Positions 9,665-20,639 of a DNA stretch of 64,000 nucleotides are shown here, piece after piece. The notes under the pieces are model-generated. The model saw only the letters and a program-made list of their open reading frames with translations, had not been told where the DNA came from and searched no databases. The stretch is from Muraenolepis orangiensis (lineage: Eukaryota; Chordata; Actinopteri; Gadiformes; Muraenolepididae). The stretch lies in the NCBI GenBank assembly GCA_027704905.1, contig CM051000.1:18557949-18621948 (forward strand). Reading direction: 5' to 3'. Every line of letters starts with the position of its first letter. Position 1 is the first letter of the stretch. The position numbers and the translations under genes were made by a program.

Positions 9665-12257
9665 ATGGATACAGACCTGCGTTGTGTCTTCATCCTGGTC
9701 CTCTTTGGTCTTTCTCTGCTTCTGGTGTCCTCTGACCTCAGAAAAGGAAACTACGTCCACATGGGCAGCTCACATCACTCGTGGACAGACGCCATGGAAA
9801 ACTGCAAGGACGTCTTCAACAGCAGCCTGCTCATCATCGAGAATGAGGCACAAGACAGCGAGCTTGAAAATAAGGAAGGCTGGATAGCTCTGCGCTTAAT
9901 GGACAATAGCCAATGGCAGTGGCCCGGAGGGCGGCCGCTCAACTACAGTAGACTAACAGGTAGTTCCCGAAGGAAGCAATTAGAATTGAATTGATAAATG
10001 AATTAATAAATACTGCATGTCTAACATGGGGTCTGTAGTCCCAGTGCCTCCCTGATGTGTTAACCCTTTGGTTTGGTGTACAGATCATACGGACGTAAAT
10101 AAGAAGTGTGTAAAAAGGAAGAATAGCGAGTGGAAAGGAGAGGATTGCGGACACGACAAACGATTCTTCTGTGCAAACAATAAGCTGCTCCTGATCAAGG
10201 AAAATAAGACCTGGGAGCAGGCCCTGGAGCACTGCAGGGGTCTGCTGGGCATTAACAACACCAAGAAGGTAGTCGGCTACCACCTGGTCAGTCTGGGGAC
10301 ACCGGACGACTACCTCTTCGCCTCTGAGATGGCACAGGACGCTACAACAGCTGAGGTAATGTCTGTCTGTCTGAGGTAATGTCTGTCTGTCTGAGGTAAT
10401 GTCTGTCTGTCTGATGTAATGTCTGTCTGTCTGATGTAATGTCTGTCTGTCTGATGTAATGTCTGTCTGTCTGATGTAATGTCTGTCTGTCTGATGTAAT
10501 GTCTGTCTGTCTGATGTAATGTCTGTCTGTCTGATGTAATGTCTGTCTGTCTGATGTAATGTCTGTCTGTCTGAGGTAATGTCTGTCTGTCTGAGGTAAT
10601 GTCTGTCTGTCTGAGGTAATGTCTGTCTGTCTGAGGTAATGTCTGTCTGTCTGAGGTAATGTCTGTCCGACTGAGCTTCTCTGATTTAGTGAGCAGGTTA
10701 CACAACACGCACTTTAACACAGAGCTCATATGTTATGCATAGTTATCTTTAAAGTTACTTATTTTACAATTATTGTCAGAATCAAATCACCTTTACTTCC
10801 TCTGAAACGCAAACCATTTCTAGTTGGGTGCTCTTCTACTCTGATGAAGTCAAAGGTCACTCAATACACAATACAATCCTGAAGGTTAACATGAGGATGT
10901 TAAATGACAGTTGAATGAAGCACTTCAAATGGTGTTTAAGAAACAAGAAAACTCCAGTGTGTTTTGGTACTTAATTGTTATTTTATACTGTGTGTTGGTA
11001 CTTTAGTTTAAAAAAAGCTAAAGAGCAGAATAAAAATGAAATCAATGCTAGTCTAAATAAACCTATACTTTTAGAACCAGAATCAGTCCTCCTATCCAGA
11101 GCCAATCACCAGCCTGTTGTTCATTACTATGACAATACTACAGCCAATCACCAGCCTGTTGTTCATTACTATGACAATACTACAGCCAATCACCAGCCTG
11201 TTGTTCATTACTATGACAATACTACAGCCAATCACCAGCCTGTTTTTCATTACTATGACGATACCAAAGCAGAGGGGGGGGCTGAGGGAGGGGGGGGCGA
11301 ATTTGACAGTGAATTATAGCGCCCCTTATGGTCAAAGTGGTACCAAACTCTTTGGAGATGTGCTTACCAAGGATACAAATATGTGTGACAAATTTGATAA
11401 CTTTTGACCTGTCACATCTGAGATATGGTATATTTATGTATGGGTTGGTGCCCCTCTGTGGGCAAAGTGGTGCCTAGCAATTCTCCCAGCAAACACTGAC
11501 TAAAATTGATCCTGTCATCATTGAGCCTTCCACACACAATTTGGTAGACTTGTTAAGAGGGTGTCCTCTATTGGTCTACCAAGTTGTGAAGCCCTGGGCC
11601 CTTCTTAAGCAGAGTGATTAATAAGTGATTAATATAATAATGTTTGGTCATGTAATAACTTTATTTTTGCATAACTCTTAATAATTTTACTTATTATTTT
11701 TCTGAACTTTTAATCATATCGACACATAAAGCATATGTAGCAAAGGGGTCAGTGGTTCTTAGAGAAATATGAAAAGAAAATAAAGAAAATGTTTTCTATA
11801 TACCAAGTTTCAGACATTTTCGTCCACCGGGCGGCGGCCCTGGTTTTCTGCCTTAGACCCTGAATCATAGCGCCCCCTGTGGGCCAAGTCGTCCTGCCTA
11901 AAGTAAAGACAAATATGTGGGATAAAATGCAAAAACCAGTCAGAGGCTGAGAAAGAGATTTTACTAATCAAAAATATCAAGTATCCACAGATGCTCTGTG
12001 AATACCTAATCATAATACAATATGATCCAAAAAGTCTGTGTAAGTGGTTGTCTGGTCTCCCCCAGGTGTGGACGGGCCTGCGTTTCCTGGCTGGTAGATG
12101 GTTCTGGGCGGATGGGGGCAAGCAGATGATCCCCACTACGCTCTCCCTCTGTCCCGAGCAGAACAACTTCTGTGGTGCCTTGTCTCTGAGTTCCAAGAGC
12201 TTTGAGACCAGTAACTGTATGACGAAGAGGAACTTCCTCTGCCTCAAGATGAGCTGA
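9665..12257 (+). CDS. Two-domain C-type-lectin-like protein, paralogue 1
   Basis: Coding exons are 9665-9959, 10084-10355 and 12066-12257, with a phase 1 then a phase 0 junction, giving about 252 residues. The ATG is followed by a signal peptide (LRCVFILVLFGLSLLLVSS), so the product is probably secreted; no membrane segment is seen. CTLD1 spans exons 1-2: aromatic Tyr-Val-His start, Cys in ENCKDVF, WIALR, WQWPGG, then the Cys pair ending FFC. CTLD2 starts in exon 2 (LLLIKENKTWEQALEHC) and ends in exon 3 (VWTGLRFL, FWADGG, paired Cys, NFLC). The EPN/QPD and WND sugar-binding motifs of calcium-dependent lectins are absent from both domains, so the ligand is unknown. The layout recalls short fish mannose-receptor-like or CLEC20A-like lectins, but orthology is not assigned. 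Intron 2 is large (1710 bp) and begins with a 16-unit repeat of the splice donor. Confidence 0.85.
10341..10675 (+). repeat. 20-bp minisatellite made of the exon 2 splice donor, 16 units
   Basis: GTAATGTCTGTCTGTCTGAG/T repeats exactly every 20 bases from the exon 2 boundary, with GT at 10356, 10376 and so on to 10656. Eight units read GAG|GTAATG (the first 3 and last 5) and eight internal units read GAT|GTAATG. Only the first donor keeps the reading frame into exon 3. Use of the second adds 20 nt and changes frame, and the unspliced frame stops at 10377-10379. Confidence 0.95.
11101..11268. repeat. 42-bp intronic tandem repeat, 4 units
   Basis: GCCAATCACCAGCCTGTTGT followed by TCATTACTATGACAATACTACA is repeated at 11101, 11143, 11185 and 11227, with the last unit diverged. 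It lies in intron 2 of lectin gene 1. Each unit holds a CCAAT pentamer, probably by chance. Confidence 0.93.
11290..11820. other. Intronic dispersed repeat, unclassified
   Basis: The sequence contains two diverged copies of a module of the form TAGCGCCCCTTATGGTCAAAGTGGTRCC (about 11317 and 11440) and a third near 11870. The same phrases appear in intron 2 of paralogue 2 (19220). It looks like an old interspersed repeat; no coding capacity is seen. Confidence 0.5.
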
Positions 12258-12269
12258 ATGTATTTCAGA

Positions 12270-12955
12270 GTGTATTATATAGTATGATATAACTAGATAT
12301 GATATACCTATATGTATGATATAGCATGATATAGTGAGGTATGATATAACTATATGTATGATAGAACTATATGAATGATATATAATGATATAACTAGGTA
12401 TGATATAACTATATGTATGATATTCTATGATATAGTATGATATAACTAGGTATGATATGACTATATGTATCATATAGTATGATATCATATGATATAACTA
12501 GGTATGATATAACTATATGAATGATATTGTATGATATAAGTAGGTATGATTTAACTATATATACGATATTGTATGATATAGTCTGATATAACTAGATATG
12601 ATATAACTTTATATATGATATAGTATGATATAACTAGGTATGATATAACTATATGAATGATATAGTATGATATAACTAGGTATGATATAACTATATGTTT
12701 GATATTGTATGATATCGTATGACATAACTAGATATGATATAACTATATTAATGATATTGTATGATATAACTAGGTATGATATAACAATGTGTATAATATA
12801 GTATGATATAACTAAGTATGATATAACTATATGTATGATATAGTATGATATAACTAGGTATGATATAACTATATTTATGATATAGTATGATATAACAGGG
12901 TATGATATAACTATACATATTGTATGATATAGTATGATAGAGATAGAGATAGTGT
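12270..12955 (+). repeat. AT-rich minisatellite in lectin gene 1 3' region
   Basis: Tandem, imperfect units of about 40 bp built from TATGATATAACTAGGTATGA and TATAACTATATGTATGATATAG, starting within 15 bases of the stop codon. If the AATAAA at 13020 is used, the array is transcribed as 3' UTR. Homologous arrays follow genes 2 and 3. Confidence 0.93.
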
Positions 12956-13019
12956 GATATGTAATCTCCCTAACTACAATAATACTGGATATTCAATATG
13001 AACACTGATTTGTTTCTAA

Positions 13020-13025
13020 AATAAA
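13020..13025 (+). terminator. Candidate poly(A) signal of lectin gene 1
   Basis: AATAAA lies within the conserved phrase TTTCTAAAATAAATGTTGGAGCC and is followed by a GT-rich stretch (13060-13100). The phrase is retained after all three genes (20630, 29976), which supports use as the cleavage signal. A reverse-strand AATAAA (as TTTATT) lies at about 13065. Confidence 0.55.
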
Positions 13026-13029
13026 TGTT

Positions 13030-14110
13030 GGAGCCACAGTCTTGTCTCTTCACCTGCAGCAGTTCTTTATTGGTCTTGTTGTTCTGTTGTCAGTCAGTCA
13101 GTCAGTCAGCAAACAGACAGAAACCAGTCAGTTAAGTTGTGTAAAGTTGTGCAGGGCCTCGGACACAGCAGCAGTGTCACATCTGATGATTTTAAAAAGA
13201 TTTGAAGGGGAATTTACTCTCTCTTTATGAAGCCCTCCAATGATGAACGTCACCTGACTCTACCACACTGAGCTGTACAGCTACCACAGCACCAGCAGAG
13301 GGACAACTCGGGCAAGAAACACACACATATACAAACCAACAGACACATACAGACACACACAGATACACTGCAGAGTGGGAGCTGTAGTCCAGAAGACAAT
13401 TTGAAGACTTCAAGCCACCACCACACAACCAAGTCCACAGCCACTCAGCAGATGAGAGTGAGAAGTTTGGGCTGGACTTATGCTCCTGAGGCTCCCAGGA
13501 GAGAGGAGCAGCTCATGGCCAGTCCTTCATCACAGTACCAAATTAATTAAAAAATAATCCACTTATATAAAAATGTTGTGTGGTGTTGCGTCTGAAGGCT
13601 CGGAGAGCCAGTCAGGGGAAGGAAAGGGGGGTCGCGGGAAGTGGGGGTGAATTTCTGACGGAGGTCAGAATGCGGCACAACACCGGCCACTGACTGCTCA
13701 CTGACTTTGGGTTGCAAATCAGATAAGGGAAGCCATGTCTGCTCACATGCTTTGTTAGCTTAGTGGCCGTGTGGCTGCAATGCATTATTTTCACAACCAG
13801 AGAGAGGAATTCTACCATGAACCATGAATTCAGTGCTGTGCGAGATCAAAGACAGACATTGTTGTCTGTATGTACATTTGCTCGGTTGGTTTATTGATAG
13901 CACTAAGGGGGATTCTCAAGATATATTTATGATATCGTATTATTTTGGTATTGTTAGCACTCATGACTTCTCCAAGGTGCATAGCCAAGGCTACCCTGCA
14001 TTTGCATGCAGTTTGTTTTACTGGTTAGTTTTAGTCATGGTAGAGGTCACAGAACATTTACATCGCCATTGAGTAGAGGTTTTTCACTTCCTGTCACATC
14101 TGAACTTGTG
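13030..14110. other. Conserved non-coding downstream part of the lectin unit
   Basis: This stretch is shared with 20640-22200 and 30000-31050, with small indels. It includes a short (CAGT)n run near 13090 and a CA-rich microsatellite near 13320-13370. Small open frames are not preserved between copies, so I see no gene. Confidence 0.6.
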
Positions 14111-14115
14111 GCCAT

Positions 14116-15285
14116 GCCTGAACTTGAAGGGACACATTATAATGACAAGTCACACACCTCTCCTTCCATGCCAACAACAGAGTCAGCTCAGTGCCTCTAG
14201 CAGTAACGTTTCTAAAGTGGAAATTAGTCCTGCTGTGTCTCCCACCATGTCCCCTGCTGCCCCTGCTGTTAAGCCACCTGGCCTTATGTGTCTTCCAGTC
14301 CTGTCACATCATCCACAGGAATCTGCAGGGAAGATGGACCATGGCATAGCGCTGCTGGAAAGTTTGATGGCTCAGGGGCAACAACTTACCAAACCGTCAG
14401 TCGTGGGGGCTATGGACAGAATCAGATACTCCAAACCGTGCGAGGTATTCGATGACACTGAACATGAAACTTGCTTCAACTGCAGAACCAACCCTCTCCT
14501 ACCTCTGCCATACCTTCGTACAAGTTCATCTTCTCCAGACACTAGTTGGAATGTGGAAGAGCTGCTGGCTCAGTGAAAACTGAGGAAAAGCATATTGCCG
14601 CCTTGCAACTAATCTGTATGAGAAGCTCAGCAAGCTGAGTAGTAAGTTTGCCTTCCCCTTTGTACAAGTCTGGAAGAGAAGACTTTAGGAGATGCACTGA
14701 GATTCCATTGGCTGAATGCCCGCACTGTCGAGGATACTCACCATCATCAGGCTGATGCAGTGTCCGTTCTTGGTGGAATTGCCCTCTTCTCCATGATGGA
14801 CCTCACCTGGGTCAACAGTGAGATCTATCAGGATGACACAAAATACACTGCATTAAGTCACGATTTGGACTGAGTACAAGCGGACGACACAGGGCCTCTG
14901 TAACAACCCTGCCACATTCATGAGGATGATACGAGGCATCTTCGGAGAACACTTCTCAGTCACCTCAGTCTGCTGTCTTACCTTGATGATGTCTTGGTGT
15001 CTTCTCTCTCTGAATAGTGACTGTGCAACACAAAGTTCTTTAGGCATGTTGTCAGTGTCAACCGTGTAGCCACGGATCCTGAAAAAGTTGTCGCCATCAG
15101 TTATACGACTGTCCATGGGGGACAAAGTGGTGAATAATTCCACTTCCGTCTTCTAAAGCAAGTTTTATTATTATTGACCCACCCCTATTCCAATGAATCC
15201 TTCATACTCTTTGTTGATGCATCCAGTAATGGTTTGGGTGCGGGAGTGGAGCTCTACTGCAAGAACCATCGACTTGATATTGACT
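14116..15285 (+). pseudogene. Degraded Ty3/gypsy retrotransposon remnant (RT/RNase H)
   Basis: Reading across several frames gives recognisable gypsy pol fragments: FSMMDLTW near 14785, DDTKYTALS near 14830, then QGLCNNPATFMRMMRGIFGE near 14890-14950, LSYLDDVL near 14970-14995 (the YLDD-type active site) and an RNase H start FVDASSNGLGAG near 15205-15240. Multiple frameshifts and stops separate them. The preceding open frame (14106-14576) may be gag or protease remnant but has no motif I recognise. A shorter duplicate of the 5' part is at 31318-31550. Confidence 0.7.
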
Positions 15286-15434
15286 TGATATTGAGACAAT
15301 ATTGTAAGAATGACAATTGGTGCTTTCACAAAATATTTTAATCTCACATTAAAAAATATTTGAGATTTTCATCAGTATTGTAGATATAATGACTAAGTGG
15401 GTAAAGGCAAATTAAATATCTGTGGTAAGTTCAG
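15265..15434. repeat. Segment repeated in inverted orientation at 63826-64000
   Basis: The phrase from CTGCAAGAACCATCGACTTG to GGTAAGTTCAGAAAAAAC matches the reverse complement of the last 175 bases of the window almost exactly. It lies between the gypsy remnant and a LINE and is probably the end of an unclassified interspersed element. Confidence 0.8.
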
Positions 15435-15435
15435 A

Positions 15436-16352
15436 AAAAACAGTGTGGTACGGCAACTGCACTGTTTCTGACCGAAAAGCACTGCAGAGGGTGGTGAAAA
15501 CCGCCCAACGCATCGTTGGACTACCCCTCCCTGCAATAAACACTAGCCACCACAAACGGTGGTCCCTCCTCGCCTCCGGGAGGCGCTATAGAAACCTTTG
15601 TTCCAAGTCATGCAGGCATAGGAACAGCTTCTTCCCCTCAGCTGTCATCTCCCTGAACTCTGCACCACGAAGACAGCCCCCACCCCCCACCCCGCTGCCC
15701 CCCCCTGCTGCCACCCCCTGCTGCTCCCCCTTGCTGTCCCCCCCCTGCTGCTGCCCCTCTGCTGCCCCCCCCTGCTGCCACCCCCGCCCCTGCCGCACAC
15801 CTCTGCTCAACACCTATAATAATAAATCACCACCAATGTCTTTGACTAACTGAAAAAAAAAAACTAAACAAACAAAATGTAAAAAAAACACAACTACCCA
15901 CCTCTCTATAGTTTACATATTTATGAATAAGATACCTGTTAATGTGTACACATTTTTACTGTACCTGCCATATATATTTCAATCTGAAACTGTTGTTAGA
16001 ACTGCATATCCCTGCTCCTGTATATACATTTATATATTCTATACATTTATATATGCTCACTTGTAAATACATTTATACATATTTATCCTGCTTTCAATAA
16101 CTGCATACCCCTGATCACTACCTGTTAAATACCTTACCTGTATATATACGTATATACCTATTATTATTATACTCATATCCAACTTAATACCTAGTAGGCT
16201 GTCTTTTAACAACTGTAAACTGTAAATTATATTACCATGCACTTTACTGCAACATTTGCAGCATCTCTGGTTAGATGCTAAAAAATGTCACTGTACTTTA
16301 CTTGTGCTGTGCAATGATAATACATTTTAATTGAATCTAATCTAATCTAAAG
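15436..16352 (+). pseudogene. L2-like LINE, 3'-terminal fragment
   Basis: The translated start VWYGNCTVSDRKALQRVV and the LLASGRRYRNLCSKS block are the conserved end of the LINE ORF seen also at 25782, 56337 (-) and 59470. It is followed by a C-rich expansion of CCCCCTGCTGC motifs (about 15680-15800), which looks like replication slippage in the 3' UTR. The end has GTGCTGTGCAATGATAATAC and an (AATCT)n tail. There is a small deletion within the ORF compared with 25782. Confidence 0.82.
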
Positions 16353-16560
16353 CCATTTACTGGAAACAATGAGAGGAGGACACCACTAAGAAGCTGCGTA
16401 AACTGAATAGTTTATGTAAATATTTTAACATATGAAATTAAAATATAAATTAACAATTCAAATATAGGGTAAGCCTGATGAGGACATACTCAAATTAACA
16501 TCCACCTCTGATTTACATGTCTGCTCAGGGCCGAGACTGAATCTGGACATTGTGTCAGCA
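16353..16560 (+). other. Lectin-unit boundary sequence, unit 2
   Basis: The sequence from AATGAGAGGAGGACACCACT to the promoter is shared with 26700-27300 (interrupted there by a solo LTR) and 33610-33790. No gene is seen. Confidence 0.6.
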
Positions 16561-16563
16561 ATG

Positions 16564-16660
16564 TGTGTTTTCATTGGTCAGAACACACATTGTTTAGATG
16601 GTTCACGGACGGGTTGAAGGAAAACAGTTTAAATCAAGTCTTCACCCTGGTGAGTCCTGC
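16564..16660 (+). promoter_or_regulatory. Candidate promoter and 5' exon donor of lectin gene 2
   Basis: An inverted CCAAT box (ATTGGT, 16573-16578) is followed by a TATA-like TTTAAA at 16628-16633. A short stretch then ends in a splice donor, CTG|GTGAGT, with GT at 16650. The same order is kept at 27341-27425 and in gene-less units at 33795 and 46290. The transcription start is inferred, not shown. Confidence 0.45.
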
Positions 16661-17030
16661 TTAAGTACTAACGTAGTAATACTGTCTTCATCCTGGTGAG
16701 TCCTGCTTAAGTACTAATGTAGTTATACTGTCTTCATCCTGGTGGGTCCTGCTTTAGTACTAATGTAGTTATACTGTCTTCATCCTGGTGGGTCCTGCTT
16801 TAGTACTAATGTAGTTATACTGTCTTCATCCTGGTGGGTCCTGCTTTAGTACTAATGTAGTAATACTGTCTTCATCCTGGTGAGTCCTGCTTTAGTACTA
16901 ATGTAGTAATACTGTCTTCATCCTGGTGGGTCCTGCTTTAGTACTAATGTAGTAATACTGTCTTCATCCTAGTGAGTCCTGCTTTAGTACTAATGTACAG
17001 TATTACTATGGTCATCATCCTGGTTCTGAT
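16636..17030 (+). repeat. 46-bp donor-containing repeat upstream of lectin gene 2, about 8 units
   Basis: Units repeat CTGTCTTCATCCTG|GTGAGTCCTG or GTGGGTCCTG, then CTTTAGTACTAATGTAGTAATA. Most contain a usable-looking donor. A degenerate ninth unit (TCATCATCCTGGTTCTGATT) ends the array. Units share GTCTTCATCCTGGT with the signal-peptide codons of the adjacent coding exon. Confidence 0.92.
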
Positions 17031-17343
17031 TTAGTACTAGTAGTACTAGTGGCTGATCAATAATAGTACGTACCAGGAGCGCCTTTGGGGTCAGTGGAAT
17101 AAAAGGGATGATGAGATCTAGCATGCCTAAAATAATCAGATATAAATGCGATTGTTATACCTGTTGGTAAATGCTTTTTGCATTAGTAAAATAATCCAAT
17201 TGAGATCAAATAGTGGTCTACCATAGCTTGATATGAGCTAGTATTGGGTCGGTTGTATCTGATGGCTATATCAAAACCTGTCTAACATGTACATGTACTG
17301 CATGTTACTCATGTAGATCTATTTGTTTTGTTAGGTGTTAGAC

Positions 17344-19636
17344 ATGGCTACAGATCTACGTTGCGTCTTCATCCTGGTCCTTCTCGGTCCTTCTCTGCTT
17401 CTGGCGACTTCTTACCTTAGAAATAGAAACTACGTCCACATCATAAAAGAACAACTCTCATGGTCAGCCGCCCAGGAATACTGCGACACGTTCCACAGCG
17501 GCCCTCTCATCATCGACAATGAGGCTCAGGACATGGAGCTTGGATATGGTGCTGGCTGGATAGCTCTCCGCCAAAACATTCATATGCAGTGGCAGTGGCC
17601 CGGAGGGGGGTCGCTCAGCTTCAGCAGACTAGGTAGTTCCAGGAGGGAGCAATTTGAATTAAACTGATAAATATTGCATTTTCTTTTTAAATCTAGGACA
17701 CAGAGCTGTTAGCTTAAGTCCCAGTGAATCCCTGATGTATTAACCTTTGCTTTGTTCTTTAGATGGAGTTGATTTAATCAACAAGCAGTGTGCAGAAAGG
17801 ATGGAAGTCACCTGGAAACATTCAAACTGTCAAAATCCGAAAAGGTTCTTCTGTGCAGACGAGAAGCTGCTCCTGATCAAGGAAAATAAGACCTGGGAGC
17901 AGGCCCTGGAGCACTGCAGGGGTCTGCAGGGCATTAACGGGGACAAGATGGTAGTCGGCTACGACCTGGTCAGTCTGGGGCCACCGGACGACTACCTCTT
18001 CGCCTCTGAGAAAGCACTGAACGCTACAACTACTGAGGTAATGTCTGTCTGTCTGAGGTAATGTCTGTCTGTCTGAGGTAATGTCTGTCTGTCTGATGTA
18101 ATGTCTGTCTGACTGAGCTTCTCTGATTTAGTGAGCAGGTTACACAACACGCACTTTAACACAGAGCTCATATGTTATGCATCGTTATCTTTAAAGTTAC
18201 TTATTTTACAATTATTGTCAGAATCAAATCACCTTTACTTCCTCTGAAACGCAAACACTTTCTAGTTGGGTGCTCTTCTACTCTGATGAAGTCAAAGGTC
18301 ACTCAATACACAATACAATCCTGAAGGTTTACTTTTGAAACATGTTACATTTCAGTTGAATGAAGCACTTCAAATGGTGTTTAAGAAACAAGAAAGCGCT
18401 ACTATGTTTTGGTACTTTATTGTTATATACTACTGTGTTTTGGTACTTTATTGTTATATACTACTATGTTTAGGTACTTTATTGTTATATACTACTATGT
18501 TTTGGTACTTTATTGTTATATACTACTATGTTTTGGTACTTTATTGTTATATACTACTATGTTTTGGTACTTTATTGTTATTTTATACTGTGTGTTGGTA
18601 CTGTGTGTTTTTTTTAAAAGCTAAAGAGCAGAATAAAATTAAATCAATGCTAGTCAAAATAAACCAATACTTTAAAAACCAGAATCAGTCCTCCTATCCA
18701 GAGCAAATCATCGGCCCTTCTTAAACAGAATTATGATTAATAGAATAATGTTTGGTCATGTACTAACTTCATTTTTGCATAACTCTGTCATTTTACTTGT
18801 TGTTATTTTTTTGAACATATCGACACATAAAGCATATGACATATGACATAAAGCATATGACATATGACATAAAGCATATGACACATAAAGCAAAGGGGTC
18901 GGTGGTTCTTTAGAAGAAAATGTTTTCCCCAAATTGTCTATATAACAAGATTTTCGTCCACCAGGCGGTGGCCCTGGTTTTCTGACTTAGACAATAATAA
19001 TGTCCGCTTTTATATAGTGCTTTTATCCAAAGCGCTTTACAAGTCATGCCTCACATCACCCATTCATACACCGATGGCGGAGTCAGCCATGCAAGGAGAC
19101 AGCCAGCACGTCAGGAGCAGTTAGGGTTAGGGTCGACCTCGACAGTTTTTGCTAGGAGGAGCGAACCAGCGACCTTTCGGTTGTGAGGCGACCGCCCTAC
19201 CTCCTGAGCTATACTGCCACTCTGAACTGCAGTGCCCCCTGTGGGCCAAGTCTTCCCAAACTTTCTGGAAACCTGCCTAACGTAAACACAAATTTGTGGG
19301 ATAAAATGCAAAAACCAGTCAGAGGCTAAGAAAGAGATTTTACTAATCAAAAATATCAAGTATCCACAGACGCTCTGTGAATACCTAATCATAATACAAT
19401 ATGATCCAAAAAGCCTGTGTAAGTGGTTGTCTGGTCTCCCCCAGGTGTGGACCGGTCTGCGTTTCCTGGCTGGTAGATGGTTCTGGGTGGATGGGGGCAA
19501 GCAGAGGATCCCCACTACGCTCTCCCTCTGTCCCGAGCAGAACAACTTCTGTGGTGCCTTGTCTCTGAGTTCCAAGAGCTTGGAGACCAGTAACTGTACG
19601 ACTAAGAGGAACTTTCTCTGCATCAAGAAGGGCTGA
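17344..19636 (+). CDS. Two-domain C-type-lectin-like protein, paralogue 2
   Basis: Coding exons are 17344-17632, 17763-18037 and 19445-19636, with the same phases as paralogue 1, giving about 251 residues. A pyrimidine-rich acceptor (AG at 17333-17334) lies 9 bases before the ATG, supporting an upstream non-coding exon. The signal peptide is LRCVFILVLLGPSLLLATS. CTLD1 has AAQEYC, WIALR, WQWPGG and a terminal FFC; CTLD2 has EQALEHC, VWTGLRFL, FWVDGG and a final NFLC. EPN/QPD and WND are absent. Exon 3 and the last two-thirds of exon 2 are almost identical to paralogues 1 and 3, while the first ~30 residues of exon 2 differ strongly. Intron 2 holds a SINE on the opposite strand and two tandem repeats. 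Confidence 0.86.
18023..18115 (+). repeat. 20-bp exon 2 donor repeat of lectin gene 2, 4 units
   Basis: GAG|GTAATGTCTGTCTGTCT starts at 18038, 18058 and 18078, and a GAT version at 18098. It is the same repeat as the 16-unit array in gene 1. Confidence 0.92.
18405..18590. repeat. 31-bp intronic tandem repeat, about 6 units
   Basis: GTTTTGGTACTTTATTGTTA followed by TATACTACTAT is repeated in intron 2 of lectin gene 2. Gene 1 has a single related unit near 10960-11000, so the expansion is specific to this copy. Confidence 0.9.
18989..19222 (-). mobile_element. tRNA-derived SINE in intron 2 of lectin gene 2
   Basis: On the minus strand the head reads GTGGCAGTATAGCTCAGGAG with an A box and a B-box-like GGTTCGC. 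The 3' end is GTAAAGCGCTTTGGATAAAA and then AGCGGACATTATTATTGT, a common fish SINE tail. The tail differs from that of the 5089/8633 copies. The corresponding place in gene 1 (about 11850) has no SINE, so insertion followed duplication. Confidence 0.85.
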
Positions 19637-19649
19637 ATGTAGTTCAGAG

Positions 19650-20580
19650 TGTATTATATAGTATGATATAACTAGATATGATATAACTACATGAATGATA
19701 TAGAATGATAGAAATAGGTATGATATAACTATATGTATGATATAACTATATGAATGATATATAATGTTTTAACTAGGTATGATATAACTATATGTATGAT
19801 GTTCTATGATATAGTATGATATAAATAGGTATTATATAACTATATGTATGATATTGTATGATATAGTTTGATATAACTATGTATGATATAACTATATGTA
19901 TGATAAAGTATGATATAGTATGATATAACTAGGTATGATATAACAATATGAATGATATAGTACAATATAACTAGGTATGATATAACTAAATGTGTGATAT
20001 TGGATGATATAGTATGATATAAGTAGGTATGATATCACTATATGTATGATATTGTATGATATAGTATGATTTAAGTAGGTATGATTTAACTATATGTACG
20101 ATATTGTATGATATAGTCTGATATAACTAGGTATGATATAACTATATGAATGATATCGTATGATATAACTAGGTTTGATATAACTATATTTATGATATAG
20201 TATGATATAACTAGGTATAATATAACTAAATGTATGATATAGTATGATATAGTATGATATAACTAGGCATGCTATAACTATATGTATGATATTGTATGAT
20301 ATAGTCTGATATAACTAGGTATGATATAATGTTATGAATGATATAGTATGATATAACTAGGTATGATTTAACCATATGTATGAGATTGTATGATAGTCTG
20401 ATATAACTAGGTATGATATAACTTTATGTATGATATTGTATGATATAACTATACGTATGAGATTGTATAATATAGTATGATATAACTAGGTATAATACAA
20501 CTATATTTATGATATAGTATGATATAACTAGGTATGATATAACTATACATATTGTATGATATAGTATGATAGAGATAGAT
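19650..20580 (+). repeat. AT-rich minisatellite in lectin gene 2 3' region
   Basis: Same family of units as 12270-12955 (TATGATATAACTAGGTATGA and variants), but longer. It starts directly after the stop codon. Confidence 0.93.
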
Positions 20581-20629
20581 GTGTGATATGTAATCTGGAT
20601 ATTCAATATGAACACTTAATAGTTTCTAA

Positions 20630-20635
20630 AATAAA
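20630..20635 (+). terminator. Candidate poly(A) signal of lectin gene 2
   Basis: AATAAA in the same conserved context as 13020 and 29976. Confidence 0.55.
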
Positions 20636-20639
20636 TGTT

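Noticed and set aside
10341..10675. CRISPR-like array
   Set aside because: The repeats are head-to-tail without unique spacers and the genome is eukaryotic.
13824..14200. Small genes downstream of lectin gene 1
   Set aside because: The frames are not kept in the homologous sequence of units 2 and 3.
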